Positions 1-6,510 of a stretch of DNA of 12,508 nucleotides are shown piece by piece (position 1 is the first letter of the stretch; every line of letters starts with the position of its first letter). The stretch spans positions 1 to 12,508 of the forward strand of contig PMST01000608.1 in assembly GCA_003168295.1 (NCBI GenBank). The letters are read 5' to 3'. Under the pieces are notes generated by a model, which made no database searches, was not told the origin of the DNA, and saw nothing but the letters and a program-made list of their open reading frames with translations. Both the position numbers and the translations under genes were made by a program. Source of the DNA: Actinomycetota bacterium. Its GTDB lineage: Bacteria > Actinomycetota > Actinomycetes > Streptosporangiales > Streptosporangiaceae.

Positions 1-62
1 TGGAGTTCACCACGTACGCGGTCGCCCCGGAGGCGGGCGTCGTCACCGCGACGGGCGAGTAG
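1..62 (+). CDS. C-terminal end of an unidentified protein (5' end outside window)
   Basis: Reading from base 3, the frame gives 19 residues (EFTTYAVAPEAGVVTATGE) and stops at TAG 60-62. All 19 visible codons end in G or C, matching the strong GC3 bias of the clear genes in this window, so this is very probably the true 3' end of a plus-strand gene. Too little protein is visible to name a family. It runs towards the 3' end of the convergent GntR gene, with 173 bp between the two stops, so it need not belong to the catabolic cluster. Confidence 0.55.
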   Translation, partial: EFTTYAVAPEAGVVTATGE

Positions 63-90
63 TCGTGACCTCGTCTCACTGCTGAAACTC

Positions 91-108
91 TCGCCGACCG
101 GACGGCGA
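91..108 (+). terminator. Hairpin after the first gene, possible terminator
   Basis: TCGCCG (91-96) and CGGCGA (103-108) form a perfect 6-bp GC-rich stem with a 6-base loop, 29 nt after the stop at 60-62. No T-run follows on the plus strand. Actinobacterial terminators often lack one, so the call rests on stem and position only. Confidence 0.3.
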
Positions 109-141
109 ACAATGAGCGCAGCGTCCTTCGCCGGCCGAACG

Positions 142-172
142 AAAAAGGGACGCCCGCCAGTCGCCGGCCGTC
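142..172 (-). terminator. Possible Rho-independent terminator of the GntR gene
   Basis: On the minus strand the transcript leaving the GntR gene meets an imperfect hairpin at 172-149. Its arms GACGGCCGGC and GCGGGCGTC-type pair at 8 of 10 positions around a 4-base loop, followed after two bases by five Ts (plus-strand AAAAA at 142-146). The stem-plus-T-run arrangement lies 64-94 nt past the stop codon. The two internal mismatches keep confidence moderate. Confidence 0.35.
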
Positions 173-235
173 GGTAGCAAGCGCGGGAACCCACGTTCGT
201 TCCGGAAAAGGAGTACCTGACGGGCGGGACGACGG

Positions 236-967
236 TCAATAGGCCGCCCGCGCCTCCGCATTGATGATCGCCACAGTGCCGACTATGTGGTCCTCCATCG
301 CGCGGCGGGCGGCGGCCTGATCGCGATCGCGCAGAGCGCGGATGATGAGCTCGTGATCGTCGTATCGTTGGGAGACGGCTGATGCCAGGGGCTGCGGCAC
401 GCCGCTGGTGTTGATCAGCAGGTCGGACATGTCCCACATCCTGCGGCTGATTCCGGTCACGACCGCCGAGCGGGCCATCTCGTGGACAACGCCGTGGAAG
501 CGGCGGTTGAGGACAAGGTAGCGATGGGCGCGCGCCGACGGATCGGCCTCCGTGACGAGCTGCCTGATCTCGGCGTTGACGGCGGCAAGCTCGTCGACCT
601 GGGCCTCGGTGCATCGCTGCGCGGCGACGCCGGCGACCGCTCCTTCGGTACCGCCGAAAATGGCGAAGAAGTCGCCGACGTCCGCGCCGTCATAGACCGG
701 GACCCGGCACCCGACCTGCGGGATGATCTCGACCAGGCCCTCGCTGGACAGCCGGCGGAGCGCCTCCATGACCGGCTGTTTGGACACCCCGAACTCAGCC
801 TTGAGCGATTCGACGGACAGCCGTTCCCCGGCCTGGTATTCGCCCTCGAGCAGGCGGTCCTTGAGCAGGTCGTACACGACCGGGGCCAGGCGCCGGCCCG
901 AGGAGACTGCGACCGGCCGTACACCGGACGAGGACGCGGTGCGGTCGTGCCAGGCTGCCGACGTCAT
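236..967 (-). CDS. GntR-family transcriptional regulator, FadR/FCD subfamily
   Basis: A 243-residue ligand-responsive DNA-binding protein. An N-terminal winged helix-turn-helix spans about residues 27-92: 'LKDRLLEGEY' opens it, the 'FGVSKQPVMEALRRL' recognition region is at 59-73, and the wing 'GLVEIIPQVGCRV' follows. A C-terminal all-helical FCD domain (about 98-235) keeps the usual metal/ligand positions: N154 and H158 in 'NRRFH', H205 in 'DDHE', H227 in 'MEDHI'. Length is normal for the subfamily. The start at 967 is the only ATG before the HTH, but its Shine-Dalgarno is weak; V16 or V19 (GTG-type) are alternatives. It is divergent from the ring-cleavage operon, across 190 bp holding a palindromic candidate operator. 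This suggests a local repressor relieved by a pathway acid or ring-cleavage intermediate. The effector is unknown; FCD proteins usually sense carboxylic acids. Confidence 0.93.
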   Translation of the reverse strand: MTSAAWHDRTASSSGVRPVAVSSGRRLAPVVYDLLKDRLLEGEYQAGERLSVESLKAEFGVSKQPVMEALRRLSSEGLVEIIPQVGCRVPVYDGADVGDFFAIFGGTEGAVAGVAAQRCTEAQVDELAAVNAEIRQLVTEADPSARAHRYLVLNRRFHGVVHEMARSAVVTGISRRMWDMSDLLINTSGVPQPLASAVSQRYDDHELIIRALRDRDQAAARRAMEDHIVGTVAIINAEARAAY

Positions 968-1071
968 TCGCGGAGCCTATAACCGCGGTACGTCCCGGCG
1001 TCCACCACTATGCCTAACTCTCTCTCAGTCGCAGGTTAACGCAAAGTTTCCGGTGAATTTCGACGCAGCTC

Positions 1072-1100
1072 TTGATGCGCGCCGCCACGCCGTTTATGCT
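1072..1100 (+). promoter_or_regulatory. Candidate sigma-70-type promoter of the ring-cleavage operon
   Basis: TTGATG at 1072-1077 and TATGCT at 1095-1100 are separated by 17 bp and each match 4 of 6 consensus bases. Transcription would start near 1107, about 50 nt before the GTG of the dioxygenase and immediately before the palindrome at 1112-1123. TAAAAT at 1105-1110 is an alternative -10 but has no suitably spaced -35. The stretch is clearly AT-richer than its surroundings. Confidence 0.4.
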
Positions 1101-1111
1101 CACCTAAAATA

Positions 1112-1123
1112 CTAGCATGCTAG
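1112..1123. promoter_or_regulatory. Perfect 12-bp palindrome, candidate GntR operator
   Basis: CTAGCATGCTAG is a perfect inverted repeat. With the flanking T1110/A1125 pair it extends to 16 bp with one mismatch. It sits between the predicted transcription start and the dioxygenase start, 35 bp before the GTG, in the intergenic region shared with the divergent GntR gene. Two CTAG tetramers in 12 bp are unexpected in DNA of this composition. Binding by the neighbouring regulator is inference from position and symmetry; it does not match the TGT-N-ACA core of classical FadR-type sites. Confidence 0.5.
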
Positions 1124-1143
1124 AACGTGAGTACCAGATTCCC

Positions 1144-1150
1144 GAGGAGA
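1144..1150 (+). promoter_or_regulatory. Ribosome binding site fixing a GTG start
   Basis: GAGGAGA lies 7 nt before GTG 1158-1160 and selects it as the dioxygenase start. The nearby ATG at 1150-1152 is out of frame. Confidence 0.7.
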
Positions 1151-1157
1151 TGCATTC

Positions 1158-2105
1158 GTGGCGTCCGCTGTCGTGACGATGTCGCACTCGCCGCTCATGG
1201 GTTTCACCGAGCCGGCGGGCGGGGTGCGCGAGCGGGTGGATGCCGCCTTCTCCGACGCCCGGGCCTTCATCGCGGACTTCTCGCCCGAGCTGGTCGTGAT
1301 CTTCGGGCCGGACCACTACAACGGGTTCTTCTATGACATGATGCCGCCGTTCTGCATAGGCGCGGCAGCCGAGTCGATCGGCGACTACGACACTCCGGCC
1401 GGGCCTTTGTCGGTCGACCACGACGCTGCCCGGACCCTGGTCCGGGCGGTGCTGGACGCCGAGATCGACGTGACGCTGTCTGAGCGGATGTACGTCGACC
1501 ACGGCTTCGCGCAGCCGCTGCAGATTCTCCTGGGCGGCATCGACGGCGTGCCGCTCGTCCCGGTGTTCATCAACTGCGTCGCCCAGCCGCTCGGCCCGCC
1601 GCGCCGCGCCAGGCTGCTCGGGCAGGCCGTTGGCCGGGCCGCCGCGGCGCTCGGCCGCCGGGTGCTGTTCATCGGCTCGGGCGGCCTGTCGCACGACCCG
1701 CCGGTGCCGACCCTGGAGGGTGCCGCCCCTGAGGTGGCCATGCAGCTCATCTCCGCAGGGCGTCACCTCACGCCCGAGCAGCGCGCGGCCCGTCAGATGC
1801 GGGTCATCCAGGCCGGACTTGATTACGCCGCTGGCGTCTCGACGATCCAGCCGCTCAACCCGGATTGGGACCGGAACCTGCTCGCCGTGCTGGCCTCCGG
1901 CGACCTGGAACGGATCGATACCTGGAGCACGGACTGGTTCACCGAGCAGGCCGGCCATTCCGCCCATGAGACACGGACCTCGATCGCGGCGTATGCCGCG
2001 CTCGCGGCCACCGGCCCGTACCGCGTCACTACCTCGTTCTACGAACCCATCCCGGCCTGGATCGCCGGGTTCGCCGTCACCACTGCCCGGCCGGCCTCCG
2101 CCTGA
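1158..2105 (+). CDS. mhpB: MhpB-type extradiol catechol dioxygenase (2,3-dihydroxyphenylpropionate 1,2-dioxygenase family)
   Basis: A 315-residue class III (LigB-fold) extradiol dioxygenase, the same length as Escherichia coli MhpB (314). MhpB uses Fe(II) and O2 to cleave 3-(2,3-dihydroxyphenyl)propionate beside the substituted carbon. Visible family blocks are 'SHSPL' (9-13), 'PDHYNGFFYD' (51-60) with H53, 'YVDHGFAQPL' (112-121), 'VPVFIN' (134-139), 'GSGGLSHDPPVP' (173-184), 'LNPDWD' and the C-terminal 'PIPAWIAGF'. H115 and H179 fall at the same residue numbers as the catalytic histidines of E. coli MhpB. The GTG start has a good Shine-Dalgarno. It is the first gene of the operon, followed after 53 bp by a luciferase-like oxidoreductase. 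Family assignment is firm. The substrate is inferred to be a 3-alkyl- or 3-carboxyalkyl-catechol and could differ from that of E. coli. Regulation by the divergent GntR protein is likely. Confidence 0.93.
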   Translation: MASAVVTMSHSPLMGFTEPAGGVRERVDAAFSDARAFIADFSPELVVIFGPDHYNGFFYDMMPPFCIGAAAESIGDYDTPAGPLSVDHDAARTLVRAVLDAEIDVTLSERMYVDHGFAQPLQILLGGIDGVPLVPVFINCVAQPLGPPRRARLLGQAVGRAAAALGRRVLFIGSGGLSHDPPVPTLEGAAPEVAMQLISAGRHLTPEQRAARQMRVIQAGLDYAAGVSTIQPLNPDWDRNLLAVLASGDLERIDTWSTDWFTEQAGHSAHETRTSIAAYAALAATGPYRVTTSFYEPIPAWIAGFAVTTARPASA

Positions 2106-2116
2106 CCGGCACCCTC

Positions 2117-2153
2117 AGCTCCCCGGCCGGCCCGCGGAGCGAGTTTAGGAGCT
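2117..2153 (+). promoter_or_regulatory. Inverted repeats able to pair with the Shine-Dalgarno of the next gene
   Basis: In the 53-bp gap before the luciferase-like gene, AGCTCC (2117-2122) is complementary both to GGAGC at 2136-2140 and to GGAGCT at 2148-2153. The latter is the Shine-Dalgarno of the gene starting at 2159. The two pairings exclude each other, and the first would leave the ribosome site free. CCGGCCGG (2123-2130) adds a short palindrome inside the loop. Such short GC-rich pairings arise easily by chance. Confidence 0.2.
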
Positions 2154-2158
2154 AGCAC

Positions 2159-3229
2159 ATGGAATTCTGCATCGGCACGTGCGCCAAGATCGACCAGGTC
2201 GACCTCATCAGGCAGGCCGAGGATCTGGGCGTGACCCACTTTGGCGTCGGCGAGGGTCCCCTGCTGTTTTCCGACCCGTACCAGCACATGGCGCTGGCCT
2301 CGCAGCAGACCTCCACGATCAATCTGGGCACGATGGTCACTAACCCGCTGACCCGGATCGCTCCGGTGACCGCGAACTCGATCGCCACCTTGAACGCGCT
2401 GGCTCCGGGACGCACCTTCCTGGGCATCGGCACCGCGAACAACGCGCTGCGGTCCATGGGGAACCGCCCCGCCACTGTCAGGGAACTCGTGCATTCCGTG
2501 GAGGTCGTGCGGGCTCTGCTGCGCGGGCAGCGGACAACGCACCGCTGGCACGGCCAGGAGACCGAGGTGGAATTTCTCGACCCGAACGGGCTCTGGTACG
2601 ACATCCAGGACGTCCCGGTATGGATGGCCGCCGGCGGGCCTAAGGGCCTCAAGGCCGCCGGCGCGCTCGCCGATGCCGTCATTTATTGCCTGGGCCCGCA
2701 GCCGGACATGATCCAGCTCGTCCGGCGGGAGCTCGACAAGGCCGTCGCCGAGGCAGGCCGCCCTCCGGGCTCGGTCAAGCTCATCTCGCTGAGCTGGTTC
2801 TACCAGCTGCGCAGCGGCGAGACCTGGGAAGACGCCATCACCGAGGGCTTCGGCTCAGGCCCGATCTCCTCCTGCCTCACCAACGCCGGCTTCATGAACG
2901 AGCACGTCGACGAGCTTGGCGAGCCGATCGTCCAGGCCTCGACGCAGGCCGCGATGGCCTACCTCGGCGATCCGGACGCTGCCGACCAGCCCCACTACCT
3001 CGAGACCTGGGCCAAGTACCTGCGCGGGCTCGACCCGGCGCACAAGCCGCTCATCACCAAGCAGCTCGTGGACTACTGGTGCATGTACGGGGGGCCCGGG
3101 GACGTCCGTGAGCAGGCTCAGGTGATGCTCGACAACGGCGTCGACCTCGTCAGCGTGTTCTTGTCCAATCCGTTCACCGCCGAGCGCGACGTCAACGACA
3201 TCGGTACCTCCATCCTCGCCCGCACCTGA
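2159..3229 (+). CDS. Luciferase-like (LLM class) flavin/F420-dependent oxidoreductase
   Basis: A 356-residue TIM-barrel protein of the bacterial luciferase superfamily. These enzymes use FMNH2 or reduced F420 to oxygenate or reduce substrates. It shows the Mer-like pattern: 'GVGEG' after the second strand (29-33), 'LGTMVTNPLTR' (56-66), the cofactor-phosphate region 'GRTFLGIGTANNALRSMG' (84-101), 'VVRALLRG' (116-123), and 'PVWMAAGGPKGLKAAG' (153-168) leading to 'ADAVI'. Start ATG 2159 has AGGAGCT 5 nt upstream. It lies between the ring-cleavage dioxygenase and an isochorismatase-fold protein (38-bp gap) and is surely co-transcribed. No counterpart exists in the classical mhp operon, so its substrate is unknown; it may be an extra oxygenation or reduction step before or after ring cleavage. 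FMN versus F420 use cannot be settled by eye, though the resemblance to F420-dependent Mer-type enzymes is notable. Confidence 0.88.
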   Translation: MEFCIGTCAKIDQVDLIRQAEDLGVTHFGVGEGPLLFSDPYQHMALASQQTSTINLGTMVTNPLTRIAPVTANSIATLNALAPGRTFLGIGTANNALRSMGNRPATVRELVHSVEVVRALLRGQRTTHRWHGQETEVEFLDPNGLWYDIQDVPVWMAAGGPKGLKAAGALADAVIYCLGPQPDMIQLVRRELDKAVAEAGRPPGSVKLISLSWFYQLRSGETWEDAITEGFGSGPISSCLTNAGFMNEHVDELGEPIVQASTQAAMAYLGDPDAADQPHYLETWAKYLRGLDPAHKPLITKQLVDYWCMYGGPGDVREQAQVMLDNGVDLVSVFLSNPFTAERDVNDIGTSILART

Positions 3230-3267
3230 GCCCGGCCGGCGTTCCAGCCACGAAACAGGAGACCAAC

Positions 3268-3873
3268 ATGAACCTCACCCCCTCGCGCACCGCGGTCATC
3301 GCCGTTCACATGCAGCACGACATTGTGACCCCCGAAGGTGCTTTCGGCGGCTTCTTCGCCGCCCAGGCCGCCGAGCGCGACGTCATCGGACAGACCGGCA
3401 AGCTGCTCGACGCCGCCCGCGGAGCTGGCGCCACCGTCGTCTACACCCGGGTGGCATGGCAGCCCGGCTATCCGGACCTCGTCGCCAACTCGCCCCTGCT
3501 CGCCATGGTCGCGCAGGCGCAATGCCTGGTCGAGGGTAGCGACAAGGCCGAGATCGTCCCGCAGCTCACCCCGCAGGACGGCGACGTCGTTCTCACCCAC
3601 CAGCGGATCGGCGGCTTTTCGGCCAGCCCGCTGGACGTCATCCTCCGCTCGCGCGGCATCGACACCGTCCTGTTCACCGGTGTTGCCACCAACGCCTCGG
3701 TCGAGGGCACTGCCCGGCAGGCCAGCGACCTCGGTTACCGCACGATCATCGTTACCGATGCGTGCAGCGCCGCCGACCCCGGTGCCCATGACGCGGCCAT
3801 CGCCTCCCTGGGCCTGCTGGGCGAGATCACCACGACCGCCGAGGCGGTCGAGGCGCTGGCCGGAGCGGCGTGA
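3268..3873 (+). CDS. Isochorismatase-fold (cysteine hydrolase family) protein lacking the canonical catalytic triad
   Basis: A 201-residue Rossmann-like isochorismatase-family protein, normal in length. The fold is clear from 'TAVIAVHMQHD' (8-18), 'GATVVYTR' (54-61), 'LDVILRSRGIDTVLFTGVATN' (122-142), 'GTARQASDLGYRTIIVTDAC' (147-166) and 'HDAAIASL' (174-181). Working members use Asp in 'VDMQ', Lys in the middle strand and Cys in 'TNVCVE'. Here these positions read H14 (CAC 3307-3309), H111 (CAC 3598-3600) and S144 (TCG 3697-3699). True isochorismatases also lack the Cys but keep Asp and Lys, so this is neither a typical amidase nor a typical vinyl-ether hydrolase. Start ATG 3268 follows CAGGAGA by 5 nt. 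It lies 4 bp before the hydrolase gene. It may be a pseudoenzyme, or an enzyme with new His-based chemistry. The reading frame and GC3 bias are intact, so decay is unlikely. Confidence 0.85.
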   Translation: MNLTPSRTAVIAVHMQHDIVTPEGAFGGFFAAQAAERDVIGQTGKLLDAARGAGATVVYTRVAWQPGYPDLVANSPLLAMVAQAQCLVEGSDKAEIVPQLTPQDGDVVLTHQRIGGFSASPLDVILRSRGIDTVLFTGVATNASVEGTARQASDLGYRTIIVTDACSAADPGAHDAAIASLGLLGEITTTAEAVEALAGAA

Positions 3874-3877
3874 GCGG

Positions 3878-4765
3878 ATGACCGCGACAACCGCCACCCG
3901 TGACGTCCCGGTCTGGGTCGCGCTGTCCTCCACCGCGCACGCCATCACCTACGTCCAGGTCGGCCCGTGGCGCACCCGTGTCCTGGAGGCCGGCCCGGCC
4001 GATGGCGAGCCGGTCATCTTGATGGCCGGGACCGGCGGCCACCTGGAGGCCTACGCGCACAACATTCCTGCCTTCGCCGGGCGGTACCGGGTCATCGCCT
4101 ACGACTACCCCGGGCACGGGTACACCACCCACGCCGCCGCCGACCTCGAACTGCCGGAATACGTCGAGCACCTGACGGGCCTGATGGATGCGCTCGGCGT
4201 CGGCCGCGCGCACCTTAACGGGGAGTCGCTCGGCGGATGGGTGGCCGTGAAGTTCGCGGCCGCGCACCCCGACCGGGTGCGCAAGCTCGTGCTCAACACG
4301 CCGGGCGGCACGATGGCACGGCCGGAGGTGATGGAGCGGATCCGGTCGCTGTCGCAGGCCGCGGCCGACGACCCGAGCGACGAGCGGATCCGGGCCCGCC
4401 TGGAGTGGCTGATGGCGGACCCCGCGACCGTGACGGGCGAGCTCGTCGCGATCCGGAAGGCCATTTACGCCCAGCCCGGCTTCGCCGAGTCGATGCGCCA
4501 CATCTTGTGCCTGCAGGACCCCGAGATCCGGCGCCGGAACCTCATCACCGACGAGGAGCTCGCGGCGGTCCCGCACGGCGCGCTCGTCGTGTGGACGTCC
4601 AACGACCCCTCCGGCCCCGCCGCGGCCGGGATGACGATGGCCGAAAAGATCCGCGACGGCCGGTTCCAGCACGTCACCGGGGCCGGGCACTGGCCGCAGT
4701 GGGAGCAGCGCGACGTCTTCAACGCACTGGTCCTGGGCTTTCTCGCTGAGCAGGCCACGCCGTGA
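3878..4765 (+). CDS. Alpha/beta hydrolase, meta-cleavage-product hydrolase type (MhpC-like)
   Basis: A 295-residue alpha/beta-fold hydrolase (E. coli MhpC is about the same size). The nucleophile elbow is 'NGESLGGW' with S117, the acid is D243 in 'VVWTSNDPS', and the base is H271 in 'GAGHWPQWE'. The last motif and the following 'FNALVLGFL' closely resemble the C-terminus of MhpC. The oxyanion region is 'MAGTGGH' (49-55). Family members cleave the C-C bond of a ring-fission product to a 2-hydroxydienoate and an acid. Start: the open frame runs much further upstream, but ATG 3878, 4 bp after the previous stop, is chosen because residues before it are a shadow of the isochorismatase-fold gene and the protein then has family length. 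Its stop overlaps the GTG of the hydroxylase gene (GTGA, 4762-4765), implying translational coupling. Specificity is inferred from the neighbouring mhpB-like gene; other alpha/beta hydrolase roles remain possible. Confidence 0.87.
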   Translation: MTATTATRDVPVWVALSSTAHAITYVQVGPWRTRVLEAGPADGEPVILMAGTGGHLEAYAHNIPAFAGRYRVIAYDYPGHGYTTHAAADLELPEYVEHLTGLMDALGVGRAHLNGESLGGWVAVKFAAAHPDRVRKLVLNTPGGTMARPEVMERIRSLSQAAADDPSDERIRARLEWLMADPATVTGELVAIRKAIYAQPGFAESMRHILCLQDPEIRRRNLITDEELAAVPHGALVVWTSNDPSGPAAAGMTMAEKIRDGRFQHVTGAGHWPQWEQRDVFNALVLGFLAEQATP

Positions 4766-6510
4766 GCGGCGAGTTCGACACCGATGTCCTGGTGGTCGGC
4801 TCCGGGCCGGCCGGGGCCACCTGCGCGCTGGCGCTGGTCACCTACGGCGTGCGCGTCCGGGTGGCGACGAAGTGGAACTGGCTCGCCAACAGCCCCCGCG
4901 CGCACATCACCAACCAGCGTGCCCTGGAGGTGCTCCGGGATCTCGGCGTCGAGGCGGAAGCCACGTCCGTCGCCACGCCCTGGCACCTGATGGGCGACAC
5001 GATCTTCACCACCAGCCTGGCGGGCGAGGAGGTCGCCCGGCTGCGCACCTGGGGCACCGGGGAAAACCGCATCGGCGACTACCTGAGAGCCAGCCCGTGC
5101 CCGTTGCTGGACATCCCGCAGCCCCGGCTGGAGCCGGTCCTGATCAAGAACGCCGCGGCCCACGGCGCCGAAGTCATGTTCAATACCGAGTACCTCGGCC
5201 ACGTCCAGGACGACTCCGGCGTTACCTCCACCCTGCGAGACCGGCTGACCGGCCACCAGTACACCGTCAGAAGCCGCTACCTGGTCGGCGCGGACGGCGC
5301 TAAATCCAAGGTCGCGGAGGAACTCGGCCTGCCGCTCGAGGGCGTCATGGGCCGCGCGGGCACGATCTACACGCTGTTCAAGGCCGACCTGACCAGGTAC
5401 GTGGCACACCGGCCGAGCATCCTGCACTGGATCATGACCCCGGGTGCCGGCTTCGGCGAGATCGGCATGGGCACGTTCCGCGTCATCCGGCCGTGGTACC
5501 AGTGGATAGCCGGCTGGGGCTACGACATCAACGGTCCCGAGCCCGACCTGCGTCCAGACGCGGTCCTGCCGCGTATCCGGGAGATGATCGGCGACCCGGA
5601 CGTCGCGGTCGAGATAGAGAGCGTCACTACCTGGCAGATCAACCAGGCATGGGCCACCCGGTACGCCAAGGGCCGGGTCTTCTGCGGCGGCGACGCCGTC
5701 CACCGGCACCCGCCCTCCAGCGGGCTAGGCTCCAACACCTCCATCCAGGACGCGTTCAACCTCGCCTGGAAGCTCGCCTACGTCCTGAAAGGCTGGGCCG
5801 GACCCGGGCTGCTCGAGTCCTACTCCGATGAGCGCGCCCCGGTCGGAGCGCAGGTCGTGGCGCGTGCCAACCAGTCCCGCGTCGACTACGCCCCGATCAA
5901 CGCCGCGTTCCGCACGGAAAACCAGGCCGATCCGGTCGCCGCGGGCCTGGCCAAGCTCAGGGATCCTGGCCGTGACGGAATCAGAGCCCGCGAAGCGCTC
6001 ATCGCCGCTATCGAGTTCAAGAACACCGAATTCAACGCCGCGGGCACCGAACTCAACCAGCGCTATGAATCCGGCGCCGTGATCCCCGACCCGGACGCCG
6101 GCGAGGAAGTCTGGGCACGAGACCGTGGCCTGTACCTTCAGGCGACCACGCGCCCCGGTGCCAAGATCCCGCACGTCTGGCTCGTCGATGAGAGCGGGCA
6201 TAAGGTCTCCACGCTGGACGTGACCCAGAAGGGCAGCTTCGCCCTCGTGACCGGCCTGTCCGGCCAGCCGTGGGCGGCGGCGGCCGCAAAGCTCGACATG
6301 CCTTTCCTGCGCGTGGTCGTGGTCGGTGCCAAGGGAACCGAAGACTCCTACCACGACTGGCGCCGGGCCAGGGAGACGGACGAGGCCGGGGCCATCCTCG
6401 TCCGCCCGGACGGGTACGTGGCCTGGCGTCACGTCGCAGCCGTGTCCGATGACGAGGAAGCCTTCTACCTCCTGCGTCAGGCCGTCACGACGGTGCTGCA
6501 CCGAGGCTGA
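4762..6510 (+). CDS. tfdB: TfdB-type FAD-dependent phenol hydroxylase (aromatic-ring monooxygenase)
   Basis: A 582-residue group A flavoprotein monooxygenase close to 2,4-dichlorophenol 6-monooxygenase TfdB (598). These use NAD(P)H and O2 to ortho-hydroxylate phenols to catechols. The FAD Rossmann motif GxGxxG is at 13-18 ('GSGPAG'), a TfdB-like 'PRAHITNQR' at 45-53, the DG motif 'GADGAKS' at 176-182, and the GD motif 'CGGDAVHRHPP' at 308-318, followed by 'GLGSNTSIQDAFNLAWKLA' (321-339). The C-terminal region (about 440-580) has the thioredoxin-like dimerisation domain of phenol hydroxylases, with 'PGAKIPHVWL' and 'ILVRPDGYVAWRHVA'. The GTG start overlaps the upstream stop by 4 nt. It is last in the operon and supplies the catechol that the first gene's product would cleave. 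Chlorophenol use is not implied; the natural substrate is probably an ortho-substituted phenol. Its stop directly abuts that of the convergent dehydrogenase gene. Confidence 0.92.
   Translation: MSGEFDTDVLVVGSGPAGATCALALVTYGVRVRVATKWNWLANSPRAHITNQRALEVLRDLGVEAEATSVATPWHLMGDTIFTTSLAGEEVARLRTWGTGENRIGDYLRASPCPLLDIPQPRLEPVLIKNAAAHGAEVMFNTEYLGHVQDDSGVTSTLRDRLTGHQYTVRSRYLVGADGAKSKVAEELGLPLEGVMGRAGTIYTLFKADLTRYVAHRPSILHWIMTPGAGFGEIGMGTFRVIRPWYQWIAGWGYDINGPEPDLRPDAVLPRIREMIGDPDVAVEIESVTTWQINQAWATRYAKGRVFCGGDAVHRHPPSSGLGSNTSIQDAFNLAWKLAYVLKGWAGPGLLESYSDERAPVGAQVVARANQSRVDYAPINAAFRTENQADPVAAGLAKLRDPGRDGIRAREALIAAIEFKNTEFNAAGTELNQRYESGAVIPDPDAGEEVWARDRGLYLQATTRPGAKIPHVWLVDESGHKVSTLDVTQKGSFALVTGLSGQPWAAAAAKLDMPFLRVVVVGAKGTEDSYHDWRRARETDEAGAILVRPDGYVAWRHVAAVSDDEEAFYLLRQAVTTVLHRG

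Noticed and set aside
76..261. 61-codon minus-strand open frame downstream of the GntR gene
   Set aside because: It overlaps the GntR 3' end and the hairpins, is Arg-rich and matches no family I recognise.
1104..1967. 287-codon minus-strand open frame opposite the dioxygenase
   Set aside because: It covers the operon promoter region and a clear dioxygenase, and its composition is that of a shadow frame.
3338..3877. N-terminal extension of the alpha/beta hydrolase frame over the isochorismatase-fold gene
   Set aside because: The frame is open, but residues are Ser/Pro/Arg-rich shadow sequence. Family length and the ATG at 3878 support the short form, so this is not a fusion.
4465..5709. 414-codon minus-strand open frame across the hydrolase and hydroxylase genes
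   Set aside because: It spans two well-supported plus-strand genes, lacks motifs and a ribosome site, and is explained by absence of AT-rich stop codons in GC-rich DNA.
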